Part shown: piece by piece, positions 1-7,765 of the stretch | Layout of the letters: the number at the start of each line of letters is the position of its first letter | Numbering within the stretch: the first letter of the stretch is position 1 | From: Parabacteroides sp. PFB2-10 | GTDB taxonomy: Bacteria > Bacteroidota > Bacteroidia > Bacteroidales > Tannerellaceae | Assembly: GCF_029893085.1 (NCBI RefSeq) | Contig: NZ_JARXWI010000007.1 | Coordinates: 1-64,000 of the forward strand | DNA length: 64,000 nt | Direction of reading: 5' to 3' | The notes under the pieces: model-generated | Seen by the model: the letters and a program-made list of their open reading frames with translations, nothing else | The model's database searches: none | Told to the model about the DNA's origin: nothing | Translations under genes and position numbers: made by a program

Positions 1-76
1 GGATCAATTTCAATTGGCAAACGGGGGCAATTTCAATTGGCGGAGGGGATCAGTTTCGATTGGCGAACAGGGGTCA
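1..76. mobile_element. End of an IS21-like insertion sequence (partial)
   Basis: Three imperfect copies of a unit resembling CAATTTCAATTGGC lie within the first 65 bases. Multiple short terminal repeats of this kind are a known feature of IS21-family ends, where the transposase binds. The istA/istB genes would lie to the left, outside the window. The homology to the next element begins at about 77, so this element appears inserted into an IS256-type transposase gene. The family call is by resemblance only. Confidence 0.5.
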
Positions 77-232
77 ACGAGGAGAGGATTTTCCACAAAT
101 GATGATGCGCTCAAAAAGTCTGTTTATCTGGCTATTGCCGAAATTGAGAAGAAATGGAGCCAACCGATATGGAACTGGGGGATGATTTTCAACCAGTTTT
201 TGACTATATTTGAAAACAGGATTCAAGTATAA
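77..232 (+). pseudogene. C-terminal remnant of an IS256-family (Mutator) transposase
   Basis: About 50 codons ending at a TAA at 230-232 match the usual C-terminus of IS256-family transposases: a TNDDALKK segment, then a KKW..PI.NWG motif, then F.NRI close to the stop. The N-terminal ~350 residues with the DDE catalytic triad are missing; the reading frame instead runs back into the IS21-like end. It is therefore a dead fragment, probably cut by the neighbouring insertion sequence. Confidence 0.65.
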
Positions 233-253
233 CCTGAACCCTGTAGATTTTCA

Positions 254-278
254 TTTACACAAAATTGTGGATAGTCCC
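254..278. repeat. Probable IS256-family terminal repeat
   Basis: A stretch beginning TTACACAAAATTGTGG and ending in TAGTCCC lies 22 bases after the transposase remnant. IS256-family ends commonly read ACACAAAATT followed by a G-rich then a TCCC-like block. This would mark the inner side of the right end of the truncated element. The opposite end is not in the window, so it cannot be paired. Confidence 0.4.
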
Positions 279-282
279 ATTT

Positions 283-1700
283 AATACGGTAGTAGTGTCG
301 TTATCGGCTTTTTGTTACTTTTTCTCCCCGTCATTTTTTAAAAGTCATGGAAAAACCTTAGGTTTGCATCAGCATTAAATTGTAAACTATAATGAGTGAA
401 CCATATGGAAAAAGAGAAAATTAAAGGTCTATGTTACTATTTGGAACTCATTTTAAATCCTTTTAACTGTTCAAGCAGTCAAATAATCTATCTTTAAGGC
501 AATAAGAAAGGAGGATAACAAGTAAATCATCATGGATGTTAAGAAAGCCTTATGTTACTATTATGAACTTGTTATTCTGTCTTGAATTAGACCTATATAA
601 GAATTTGATCTGAATGATATTTAAGGTTTTTAGGATATATTCAAGTGCCTTTCCATGTAAAATTCTTAAATCATGAACTTTATGAAGAATTATTATTTTA
701 TTGGAATTGATGTCAGTAAGAAAAACTTGGATTGTTGTCTTTTGCATGATGGAGTAGCATTAAAGCAAGATGTTATACCAAATCATCAAAAGAGCATTGA
801 AAGCTATCTGTCAATAGTATGTGAAGAGCAAGATATTGATGCGGAACAAATAATCGTGTGTGCAGAATTTACAGGATTATATATCAATCCTCTAATTATT
901 GCTTGCCAAACAGACAGCTATAAACTATGGATGGAAGATCCTACCCAGATAAAGTATAGTTCAGGACTACAACGAGGTAAAAACGATTCGATAGACGCTA
1001 AACGAATTGCTTTATATGCTTTCCGTTATTTTGACAGAATTAAAATATATAAAAAACCGTCTGCAAGTATTGAGGCAATCAAACTGTTATCTACCGAATT
1101 AAATATGTTATGTGTTGATAAAGCAAAGTATCAAGCACAATTATCAGATCAAAAAGAGTATATGCCAAATGATATTTATAAAATGAAACAAAAACGCTTG
1201 GCTCTCTTGATAAAGGAATTAGAAAAAGCCATAAAAAACATAGAAGATGAAATTGAAACCACTATAAAAGGAGATACTCTTTTGTCCCGTCAAATGGAGT
1301 TATTATTAAGCATTGAAGGAATTGGAAAAAAGACTTCTCTAAAAATGATTTTGGAAACACAAGCATTTACTAAATTTTCTGATAGTAGAAAGTTTTGTTG
1401 TCATGCAGGAGTAGCTCCTTTTAGTTATTCATCAGGAAGTAGTCAACATTCTAAAAACAGAGTTTCTCAAAGAGCAAATAAGAGTATTAAAACCTTGCTC
1501 CATTTAGCAGCCTTATCAGCTATACAGAATAAAAATAGTGAATTACGAAAATATTATGAGCGGAAAATAGCAGAGGGGAAAAATAAGATGTCAGTATTGA
1601 ATGCTATAAGGGCAAAGCTAATAGCTCGTATGTTTGCGGTAATAAAGAGCGATCTACATTATAAATTCGAGCATATAAACCAATATCAAAATAAAAATAC
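283..1700 (+). mobile_element. IS110-family insertion sequence
   Basis: The element consists of a long untranslated left part (about 283-672) and a complete DEDD transposase gene (673-1722). IS110 elements have no or very short terminal inverted repeats, so the ends cannot be fixed from one copy. The left end should lie after the IS256 remnant (after ~280). The right end probably lies just before the ars promoter at 1703, because the last codons of the transposase frame already contain the ars operator. Both boundaries are inferred. Confidence 0.6.
420..670 (+). ncRNA. Candidate IS110 bridge RNA region
   Basis: IS110-group elements are known to encode a structured bridge RNA in the long noncoding left end that guides donor and target pairing. 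Here the ~390-bp leader ahead of the transposase is large enough for one. It holds two near-identical 19-mers, at 430-448 and 551-569 (both starting TATGTTACTATT and ending GAACT, 17 of 19 identical). I have not folded the RNA, so the exact transcript and its guide loops are not defined. Confidence 0.35.
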
Positions 1701-1722
1701 CGTTCGTGGTTTTGCGAATTAA
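673..1722 (+). CDS. IS110-family transposase (DEDD recombinase)
   Basis: This 349-residue protein has the two IS110 halves. The N-terminal RuvC-like DEDD domain shows GIDVSKKNLD near residue 11, CAEFTGLY near 76 and KNDSIDAKR near 112, which supply the acidic residues. The C-terminal Transposase_20 domain shows LLSIEGIGKKTS near 210 and AGVAPFSYSSG near 246, where the catalytic serine lies. The length is normal and no frameshift is seen, so it may be active. A second ATG lies three codons in. The last ~10 codons run into the ars promoter, suggesting the stop may be supplied by flanking DNA. It sits directly upstream of the arsenic operon. Confidence 0.9.
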   Translation: MNFMKNYYFIGIDVSKKNLDCCLLHDGVALKQDVIPNHQKSIESYLSIVCEEQDIDAEQIIVCAEFTGLYINPLIIACQTDSYKLWMEDPTQIKYSSGLQRGKNDSIDAKRIALYAFRYFDRIKIYKKPSASIEAIKLLSTELNMLCVDKAKYQAQLSDQKEYMPNDIYKMKQKRLALLIKELEKAIKNIEDEIETTIKGDTLLSRQMELLLSIEGIGKKTSLKMILETQAFTKFSDSRKFCCHAGVAPFSYSSGSSQHSKNRVSQRANKSIKTLLHLAALSAIQNKNSELRKYYERKIAEGKNKMSVLNAIRAKLIARMFAVIKSDLHYKFEHINQYQNKNTVRGFAN

Positions 1723-1745
1723 AAAACTATTCGTATATTTGCGAA
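1703..1745 (+). promoter_or_regulatory. ars operon promoter with two ArsR-type operators
   Basis: A perfect Bacteroidetes promoter is visible: TTTG at 1711-1714, a 19-nt spacer, and TATATTTG (TAnnTTTG) at 1734-1741. Two 16-bp inverted repeats of the form TTCG-N8-CGAA lie on it, at 1703-1718 (over the -33 box) and 1730-1745 (over the -7 box). Their starts are 27 bp apart. Repressor bound to either would block RNA polymerase. That ArsR binds here is inferred from position. The first repeat lies inside the last codons of the IS110 transposase. Confidence 0.75.
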
Positions 1746-1762
1746 CGATAAATATAAGTGAT

Positions 1763-2089
1763 ATGTCAAAGAAAGAACTAACAGCCGAACAAGAACAGCT
1801 TGCCCGTATTGCTAAAGCGCTGGGGCATCCTATCCGTATAGCTATCTTACAGATGCTTGCCAACCAATCCTGTTGTTATCACGGCGATATGTCGGAAATA
1901 CTGCCTATTGCCAAAAGCACATTGTCGCAACACCTGAATGAACTAAAAGATGCGGAATTAATACAAGGAACAATTACACTTCCGACAGTTAAATACTGCA
2001 TCAATGAAGAAAATTGGGAAAAAGCAAAAAAGTTATTTTCCTCTTTTTTCATTAATATTAAAAATGAGGAAACTTGTAACAGACAATAA
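1763..2089 (+). CDS. arsR: ArsR/SmtB-family arsenic-responsive repressor
   Basis: This 108-residue winged-helix protein has the family core LARIAKALGHPIRIAIL near residue 13 and the recognition helix KSTLSQHLNEL near 51. The classical ELCVCDL arsenite site is absent. Cysteines at 37 and 38 (CCYHGD) and at 79 and 105 could form another As(III) site. The ATG at 1763 follows the promoter by 21 bases and is preferred over an upstream in-frame start inside the promoter. It is first in an 11-gene operon and probably represses it through the inverted repeats at 1703-1745 and 2107-2141. Confidence 0.88.
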   Translation: MSKKELTAEQEQLARIAKALGHPIRIAILQMLANQSCCYHGDMSEILPIAKSTLSQHLNELKDAELIQGTITLPTVKYCINEENWEKAKKLFSSFFINIKNEETCNRQ

Positions 2090-2106
2090 AAAATTTACCC
2101 ACAATG

Positions 2107-2141
2107 TTCGCTCTTTTGCGAATTGTGCGTATAAAAGCGAA
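2107..2141 (+). promoter_or_regulatory. Second ArsR-type operator region inside the operon
   Basis: Between arsR and the next gene lies a further TTCG-N8-CGAA repeat at 2107-2122, with the same 16-bp geometry as the two upstream of arsR. A weaker one (TGCG-N8-CGAA) follows at 2126-2141. No good TAnnTTTG box is visible after it. It may be an internal promoter under ArsR or a fine-tuning site separating arsR dose from the other genes. Binding is inferred from sequence similarity only. Confidence 0.5.
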
Positions 2142-2155
2142 TTGAATAATTGTAT

Positions 2156-2650
2156 ATGAAAATTAGAAAAGTAACATTGGAAGATGCCCGTAGGATTTGT
2201 GAAATTTACAACTACTACATTGAAAATACTGCTGTAACGTTTGAAACGACCCCTGTGCCGGAAACCGAAATGAAAGGAAGAATCAATGAAATTATTGATT
2301 CCGGCTTTCCCTATTATGTAGGTGAAATTGAAGGTAAAGTAGCAGGCTATTATTACATTCATAAATGGAACGGCAGATGTGCTTACTCTTCTACCAAAGA
2401 AGTTACCATCTATTTAGATAAAGACTATATCGGGAAAGGCTTGGGTTCTACGCTGTACGAACATTTATTCCAAAACTTAGACAAAGAAAATACCCATGTG
2501 TTAATTGCCGGAATTTGTATCCCGAATGAAGGTAGTGTGAAATTACATGAGAAATTCGGATTCAAACAGGCTTCCCTCATGAAAGAAATCGGATGGAAGT
2601 TCGATCAATGGCGAGATGTCGGTCATTGGTTACTTAATCTCAATAATTAA
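2156..2650 (+). CDS. arsN: GNAT acetyltransferase, probable arsinothricin acetyltransferase (ArsN1-like)
   Basis: This 164-residue protein belongs to the phosphinothricin/arsinothricin acetyltransferase group of GNAT enzymes. It opens with RKVTLEDARRICEIYNYYIENTAVTFE, whose IYN.Y..NT..TFE pattern is typical, and has the acetyl-CoA loop IGKGLGSTLYEHL near residue 103. ArsN1 enzymes are known to inactivate the organoarsenical antibiotic arsinothricin by N-acetylation. Placement between arsR and acr3 favours that substrate, but methionine sulfone or phosphinothricin are possible. The ATG at 2156 is chosen; a TTG two codons earlier is less likely. Confidence 0.7.
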   Translation: MKIRKVTLEDARRICEIYNYYIENTAVTFETTPVPETEMKGRINEIIDSGFPYYVGEIEGKVAGYYYIHKWNGRCAYSSTKEVTIYLDKDYIGKGLGSTLYEHLFQNLDKENTHVLIAGICIPNEGSVKLHEKFGFKQASLMKEIGWKFDQWRDVGHWLLNLNN

Positions 2651-2661
2651 ATTGAAAAGCA

Positions 2662-3696
2662 ATGAGTAAAAAGAAAATGAGCTTTTTGGACAAGAATCTA
2701 ACACTATGGATTTTTTTGGCAATGGGCATAGGAGTAGCTTTAGGTTATTTTTTCCCTTCTGCCAGTTCAGCCATTGATTCAATGTCTAAAGGGACAACAA
2801 ATATTCCGCTTGCCATTGGACTAATCCTAATGATGTATCCGCCATTGGCAAAAGTCGATTATAAACAATTACCGAAGGTTTTCAAGGATGTAAAAATATT
2901 ATCCGTCTCGTTAATCCTAAATTGGATTATCGGACCGGTATTAATGTTTTTACTTGCCATCATCTTCTTACATGATTACCCGGAATATATGGTAGGTGTG
3001 ATTCTTATCGGTTTGGCACGGTGTATAGCGATGGTTCTTGTCTGGAATGACTTGGCGGAAGGGAATACAGAATATGGTGCAGGTTTAGTAGCCTTGAACA
3101 GTATCTTTCAGGTATTCTTTTACAGTTTCTATGCTTGGTTGTTTATTACGAAACTTCCTCCTCTCTTCGGGTTTGAAGGGGCTATCGTTGATATTTCCAT
3201 TGGTACGATTGCCGAAACGGTTGCTATCTACTTAGGTATTCCTTTCTTAATGGGAATATTAAGCCGGCTTTTATTAGTAAAATGGAAAGGCGAACAGTGG
3301 TATAAGGAAAAGTTTATCCCGAAAATATCCCCAATAACCTTAATCGCACTGTTATTTACAATCGTCCTTATGTTCAGCCTGAAAGGTGAACTGATTGTAC
3401 AAATACCACTCGATGTAGTTCGTATAGCTATACCGTTACTTATCTACTTTGTGGTGATGTTCCTGCTTAGTTTCTTTGCCGGCAAGTGGCTGGGTGCTTC
3501 TTATGATAAAAATGCTTCTATTGCCTTCACTGCTACCGGAAACAACTTTGAACTGGCTATCGCAGTGGCAATCGGCGTATTCGGATTACATAGCGGACAA
3601 GCCTTTGCCGGAGTAGTCGGGCCATTGGTCGAAGTCCCGGTATTAATCCTGTTGGTAAACTTAGCTTTTTGGCTTCGGAAGAAATATTATAAATAA
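2662..3696 (+). CDS. acr3: Acr3-family arsenite efflux permease
   Basis: This 344-residue membrane protein has about ten hydrophobic segments and the Acr3 signatures: [16 protein letters not shown] near residue 112, carrying the conserved cysteine, and [20 protein letters not shown] near 288, carrying the conserved glutamate. Acr3 carriers export As(III) using the proton motive force. It starts 11 bases after the acetyltransferase gene, so co-transcription is likely. It should remove the arsenite made by the arsenate reductase at 7293. Databases often call such proteins ArsB, although they belong to the Acr3 (BART) superfamily. Confidence 0.93.
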   Translation: MSKKKMSFLDKNLTLWIFLAMGIGVALGYFFPSASSAIDSMSKGTTNIPLAIGLILMMYPPLAKVDYKQLPKVFKDVKILSVSLILNWIIGPVLMFLLAIIFLHDYPEYMVGVILIGLARCIAMVLVWNDLAEGNTEYGAGLVALNSIFQVFFYSFYAWLFITKLPPLFGFEGAIVDISIGTIAETVAIYLGIPFLMGILSRLLLVKWKGEQWYKEKFIPKISPITLIALLFTIVLMFSLKGELIVQIPLDVVRIAIPLLIYFVVMFLLSFFAGKWLGASYDKNASIAFTATGNNFELAIAVAIGVFGLHSGQAFAGVVGPLVEVPVLILLVNLAFWLRKKYYK

Positions 3697-3701
3697 ATAT
3701 T

Positions 3702-4499
3702 ATGTATAAAGCTGTTTTCAAAATAGATAAAATGGATTGTCCTTGCGAGGAAAACCTCATACGCTTGAAATTAGAGAGTATTGATAATATACTTAATCAG
3801 GAGTACGACTTAACAAACAGGATACTGACTATAATCCATGCAAACGACATCAAAGTAATTGAATCTGCCATAGCAGAATTGAGCTTAGGTTCTACCTTAT
3901 TGGAAAATACAGAAACCGAATATGTCAAACAAGAAAATGAGGATAAAAAACAAAGAAAAGCATTATGGGCTGTCCTGATAATCAACTTCGCATTTTTCGT
4001 TATAGAAATGACAACAGGTGTTATTTCCAAATCAATGGGATTAGTAGCCGATAGCCTGGATATGCTTGCAGATGCTTTAGTATATACATTAAGTCTTTTT
4101 GCCGTAGGTGCAGCCATAACCCGAAAAAAGAAAGTAGCGTTGATAAGCGGTTATTTTCAAATACTATTAGCTGTCTTAGGCTTTATCGAGGTAATTAAAC
4201 GGTTTATAGGAATTGAAGAAGTACCTCATTTTCAAACAATGATTGTAATTTCTATTCTTGCTCTTATTGCAAATACAGCTTGTCTGCTAATCCTGCAAAG
4301 AACCAAAAGTAAAGATGCTCATATACAGGCAAGCCTGATATTCTCCTCCAATGATGTAATAATAAATGCAGGGATAATTTTAGCAGGAGTTACAGTGTGG
4401 TGGCTGGACAGCAACATACCTGATTTGGTAATAGGCAGTATTGTATTTGCCATTGTAATAAGGGGTGCATTACGCATATTGAAGTTAGCAAAGAACTAA
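3702..4499 (+). CDS. HMA domain fused to a CDF-like cation transporter
   Basis: Residues 1-65 form a heavy-metal-associated-like domain with a CPC motif (MDCPCEE, cysteines 13 and 15). Residues 85-262 form a six-helix cation diffusion facilitator-like domain. CDF transporters usually bind metal through H/DxxxD pairs in helices 2 and 5. Here helix 2 has D117-S-L-D120-M-L-A-D124, and helix 5 has D218-V-I-I-N222 where HxxxD is expected. The substrate site therefore looks altered and may prefer a soft ion. It starts 5 bases after acr3. Its role in arsenic resistance is unknown; metal co-resistance is the simplest guess. Confidence 0.75.
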   Translation: MYKAVFKIDKMDCPCEENLIRLKLESIDNILNQEYDLTNRILTIIHANDIKVIESAIAELSLGSTLLENTETEYVKQENEDKKQRKALWAVLIINFAFFVIEMTTGVISKSMGLVADSLDMLADALVYTLSLFAVGAAITRKKKVALISGYFQILLAVLGFIEVIKRFIGIEEVPHFQTMIVISILALIANTACLLILQRTKSKDAHIQASLIFSSNDVIINAGIILAGVTVWWLDSNIPDLVIGSIVFAIVIRGALRILKLAKN

Positions 4500-4536
4500 A
4501 TAAATATCATGTAAAAACAAATAAATCATTAATTGT

Positions 4537-4971
4537 ATGAAGAAGAATATTTTAATCGGGCTTTTCGCCGTATTACTGGTTGCTTGTGGCGGTAACACAC
4601 AAAAGAACAACGGACAAACTACCGGAAATGGTGCGGAAGTAAAAGAGCAAGTGGCGGATGCTTCTACTGTAAACGTTTACTATTTCCACGGTAAACAACG
4701 TTGCAAAACCTGTATTGCGGTAGGTGATGTAACAGAAAAGACAATAAAAGAGCTTTATGCGGACAATCCACATGTTAAATTTATTGAGGTAAAGACCGAT
4801 GAAGAACAAAATGCTTCCCTTGTAGAAAAATACGAAGTAACGTGGAATGCCCTTATTATTGCTAAAGGCGATAATAATATCGAAATTACCAAAGAAGCTT
4901 TTGCAAGTGCTTTGAACAGTCCCGAAAAACTAACAAATTTAATCAAAACCGAAGTCGATAAAAGGTTATGA
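4537..4971 (+). CDS. arsF: ArsF-like thioredoxin-fold lipoprotein
   Basis: This 144-residue protein has a lipoprotein signal ending LLVAC (Cys17), a polar linker, and a thioredoxin-like domain with a CKTC motif at 56-59. It matches the subunit annotated ArsF, part of the ArsEFG system reported to reduce nitro groups on aromatic arsenicals such as roxarsone and export the products. It should be anchored facing the periplasm and pass electrons to or from the ArsG membrane protein. Its stop overlaps the arsG start in an ATGA, implying coupled translation. The name rests on family resemblance plus the adjacent arsG and arsE. Confidence 0.72.
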   Translation: MKKNILIGLFAVLLVACGGNTQKNNGQTTGNGAEVKEQVADASTVNVYYFHGKQRCKTCIAVGDVTEKTIKELYADNPHVKFIEVKTDEEQNASLVEKYEVTWNALIIAKGDNNIEITKEAFASALNSPEKLTNLIKTEVDKRL

Positions 4972-5669
4972 TGGATTATTTGCAAAACCTTGCCGACGGA
5001 TCGAACTGGCCAATACTGACAGCGTTTCTGCTTGGTTTAATGACCGCTATCAGCCCTTGTCCATTAGCTACCAATATCACTGCTACAGCCTATTTAAGTA
5101 AAGATATAGGTGATAAACGCAGGGTAATGTTCAATGGTATGTTCTATACGTTGGGCAGAATGTTTACCTACACGGCACTCGGACTGATTTTCTATTTCGG
5201 AGCAAGCCGGTTTCAAGTAGCCAAATTACTACAAAACGTAGGTGGAATATGGCTTGGCATCGCATTAGTCATTATCGGAATATTCATGTTGGACATTATC
5301 AAAATAAAGGTTCCGGGAATGAATAAATTAACCTCAAAGATAGAAAACAAGAAAGGAAAGAAAACCTATCTCGATGCGTTTCTTCTTGGACTACTCTTTG
5401 CCCTTGCTTTCTGTCCTTATAGTGGTGTTTTATATTTCGGTGGATTAATACCGATGACGATTGCCAGTCCGTCGGGCTTACTGCTTCCTCCTGTATTTGC
5501 TATCGCAACAGGGTTACCTGTCATAATCATTGCCTGGCTTCTGGCATACAGCGTTAGTAATGTAGGTAAATTCTATAACAAAATGAATGCCTTCCAGAAG
5601 TGGTTCAAATGGGTAGTTGCAGCTATTTTCATCATCGTCGGTATCTATTATATTATTACAAGTATTTAG
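4968..5669 (+). CDS. arsG: ArsG-family permease (CcdA/DsbD-like, six helices)
   Basis: This 233-residue protein has six transmembrane segments and two membrane cysteines in the positions used by CcdA/DsbD: Cys31 in ISPCPLATN and Cys149 in LAFCPYSG. CcdA-type proteins carry electrons across the inner membrane. The arsenic-linked branch, ArsG, is proposed to export aromatic aminoarsenicals. Its flanks are two small CxxC proteins, the lipoprotein ArsF and the cytoplasmic ArsE, which fits a cytoplasm-to-periplasm thiol relay. The start overlaps arsF by 4 bp; a second ATG follows at once. Confidence 0.75.
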   Translation: MMDYLQNLADGSNWPILTAFLLGLMTAISPCPLATNITATAYLSKDIGDKRRVMFNGMFYTLGRMFTYTALGLIFYFGASRFQVAKLLQNVGGIWLGIALVIIGIFMLDIIKIKVPGMNKLTSKIENKKGKKTYLDAFLLGLLFALAFCPYSGVLYFGGLIPMTIASPSGLLLPPVFAIATGLPVIIIAWLLAYSVSNVGKFYNKMNAFQKWFKWVVAAIFIIVGIYYIITSI

Positions 5670-5693
5670 ACAAACAATTAAAAGATAAATAAT

Positions 5694-5927
5694 ATGGAAA
5701 TCATCGTATTAGGAACAGGTTGTGCCAAATGTAAAACAACCTATGAAACAGTGAAGAAAGTTATTGAAGATAACGGATTGGATATAAAACTATCCAAACA
5801 GGAAGATATTATGGAAATCATGAAGTATAACGTGATGAGTTTGCCCGGCATAGTTGTAGACGGCGAAGTGAAAATTAAAGGTTACGTTCCTTCCGAAAGC
5901 GAAATCCGCAAATTATTGGGCGTATAA
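5694..5927 (+). CDS. arsE: ArsE-like small thioredoxin-family protein
   Basis: This 77-residue cytoplasmic protein has the thioredoxin_3 fold pattern: a first strand EIIVLG, the CAKC active site at residues 10-13, and MSLPGIVVDGEV with the cis-proline near residue 50. Such small redoxins work as electron donors for CcdA-like membrane partners. Placement between arsG and the arsP-like permease gene supports the name ArsE. It starts 24 bases after arsG and ends 9 bases before the next gene. Confidence 0.75.
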   Translation: MEIIVLGTGCAKCKTTYETVKKVIEDNGLDIKLSKQEDIMEIMKYNVMSLPGIVVDGEVKIKGYVPSESEIRKLLGV

Positions 5928-5936
5928 TAAAACTGT

Positions 5937-7280
5937 ATGGAAACTAAAAAAGAGCTGAAAATCCTACTTTGGATGGTCGTTATCTTTGCAGCGGTATTTT
6001 TTATGCCGTTGGGAAGCGAACGGTTTATGACGGCGATTGATGCTACACTCGACTTGTCGAAATGGTACGCGCAGGAACACGTTGTCATGTGTCTGTTGCC
6101 TGCATTTTTTATCGCAGGCGTGATAGCCGTTTTTATCAGTCAGGGTGCGGTGTTGAAGTATTTCGGAGCAAATGCGAAGAAATGGTTGTCCTATACGGTT
6201 GCTGCTGTTTCAGGTGCTATACTGGCGGTATGTTCCTGTACTATTCTTCCGTTGTTTACCAGTATCTACAAGCGTGGAGCGGGATTAGGGCCTGCTATTG
6301 CCTTCCTCTATTCGGGGCCTGCAATCAGCATTCTGTCCATTATTCTAACATGGCGTATTCTTGGTGTAGAAATGGGCGTTGCCCGTATGATAGGAGCAGT
6401 TACGTTTTCGGTTATTATCGGCTTGGTTATGTCTTTCATTTACCGAAAGGAAGAAAAAATAAAAAAAGAGGAACAAATGAATATCGTTCCTCCGCCTGCA
6501 AAACGCCCGATGTCGAAGACTATGCTTCATTTCTTTACATTGGTATTTATCCTTGTTTTTGCTAATTGGGGTGCACCTGCTTCCGATGATACTTCAAGCG
6601 TATGGTTCTATATCTTTACTTATAAATGGTATATAACCGGTGTGCTTTCCCTTCTGCTTGCATACTCTCTGATAGCTATATTAAAAATTAAGTGGCAATG
6701 GGTGTTGGCTGGTGTTTTAGCTACGGGACTATCTGCGTTTCTGGCGTATCAATTCGTGCCGAATCCGAAACTGGTTCCGCTCGTCCCGATGATAGTTGGT
6801 ATTGCTGCCCTGTCTCTTGTTACGCTGTTCGATAAACGAGATGCTGAAAACAAAGAATGGACACTATCTGCCTGGGGATTCGCCAAACAGATAATGCCAC
6901 TCTTGGCTATTGGAGTCGTTACAGCAGGTTTTCTGCTGGGTTCTACGCATGAAGATACGGCGATTGCGGGTATAATACCTAATGAATGGATTGAGTGGGC
7001 GGTAGGTGGCAACTCCCTCTTGTCGAACTTTTTTGCCAGCTTCACAGGTGCATTTATGTACTTTGCTACGCTTACAGAAGTACCGATCATTCAGGGATTG
7101 CTTTCTTCCGGCATGGGAAAAGGCCCGGCATTGGCTTTGCTGTTGGCAGGTCCTTCGCTTTCACTGCCAAATATGTTGGTGATTCGTGGCGTGATGGGAA
7201 CGCAGAAAACAGCTATATATGTAGCATTAGTTATTATCATGGCTACTATATCCGGGCTTGTTTACGGAACATTTTTTTAA
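5937..7280 (+). CDS. arsP: ArsP-like (DUF318) organoarsenical efflux permease
   Basis: This 447-residue membrane protein has two repeated helical bundles joined by a charged linker (residues ~165-185). Family marks are AVCSCTILPLFTSI near 97-110 (Cys99, Cys101), YSGPAISIL near 125, and LLLAGPSLSLPNMLVIRGVMG in the second half. DUF318 permeases include ArsP, which exports trivalent organoarsenicals, but relatives move copper, zinc or others. The ars operon context, with arsM upstream of nothing else able to export methylated forms, makes organoarsenicals the best guess. It is followed 12 bases later by arsC. Confidence 0.72.
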   Translation: METKKELKILLWMVVIFAAVFFMPLGSERFMTAIDATLDLSKWYAQEHVVMCLLPAFFIAGVIAVFISQGAVLKYFGANAKKWLSYTVAAVSGAILAVCSCTILPLFTSIYKRGAGLGPAIAFLYSGPAISILSIILTWRILGVEMGVARMIGAVTFSVIIGLVMSFIYRKEEKIKKEEQMNIVPPPAKRPMSKTMLHFFTLVFILVFANWGAPASDDTSSVWFYIFTYKWYITGVLSLLLAYSLIAILKIKWQWVLAGVLATGLSAFLAYQFVPNPKLVPLVPMIVGIAALSLVTLFDKRDAENKEWTLSAWGFAKQIMPLLAIGVVTAGFLLGSTHEDTAIAGIIPNEWIEWAVGGNSLLSNFFASFTGAFMYFATLTEVPIIQGLLSSGMGKGPALALLLAGPSLSLPNMLVIRGVMGTQKTAIYVALVIIMATISGLVYGTFF

Positions 7281-7292
7281 GAATACAATACA

Positions 7293-7751
7293 ATGAGAAT
7301 ATTGATTTTATGTACAGGAAACAGTTGTCGCAGCCAAATGGCTCACGGCTTCCTACAATCCTTTGACAAAGGGATTGAAGTTTATTCTGCCGGAACCGAA
7401 CCTGCAAAGGAAGTAAACCCGATGGCTGTCGAAGTGATGGCAGAAGCCGGAGTGGATATTAGTAACCATACTCCGCATGATGTCGGCGAGTATATCAATC
7501 AGGCATGGGATTATGTAATAACCGTTTGTGATGAAGCCAATGAAACCTGTCCTGTATTTACAGGCGAAGTAACACAACGTCTGCATTTCGGATTTCGTGA
7601 TCCGTCAAAAGCGGAAGGTACGCCAGAATTTATCAAAGACCAGTTTCTCCGAACGAGATTTGAGATTAAAAATAAATTCTCCGAATTTTACATAACACAG
7701 ATATTAAAGAAAGAAATGCCCAAATGCACCTGTTCCGGCGAATGGGAATAA
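7293..7751 (+). CDS. arsC: Arsenate reductase, low-molecular-weight phosphatase type
   Basis: This 152-residue enzyme belongs to the thioredoxin-coupled ArsC class, which reduces As(V) to As(III). The phosphatase loop is C7-TGNS-C12-R13, and the resolving cysteines are C79 and C86 in VCDEANETCP, as in the Staphylococcus plasmid enzyme. The general-acid aspartate is probably in GFRDPSKAEG near residue 107. Its product is exported by Acr3 or methylated by ArsM. It lies 12 bases after arsP and 14 bases before arsM. Confidence 0.93.
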   Translation: MRILILCTGNSCRSQMAHGFLQSFDKGIEVYSAGTEPAKEVNPMAVEVMAEAGVDISNHTPHDVGEYINQAWDYVITVCDEANETCPVFTGEVTQRLHFGFRDPSKAEGTPEFIKDQFLRTRFEIKNKFSEFYITQILKKEMPKCTCSGEWE

Positions 7752-7765
7752 AACAGCAATAAGTT

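Noticed and set aside
6062-6565. Plus-strand frame of 167 codons inside the arsP-like gene
   Set aside because: It is frame-shifted within a clear membrane permease gene and its peptide is rich in Cys, Tyr and Arg without structure.
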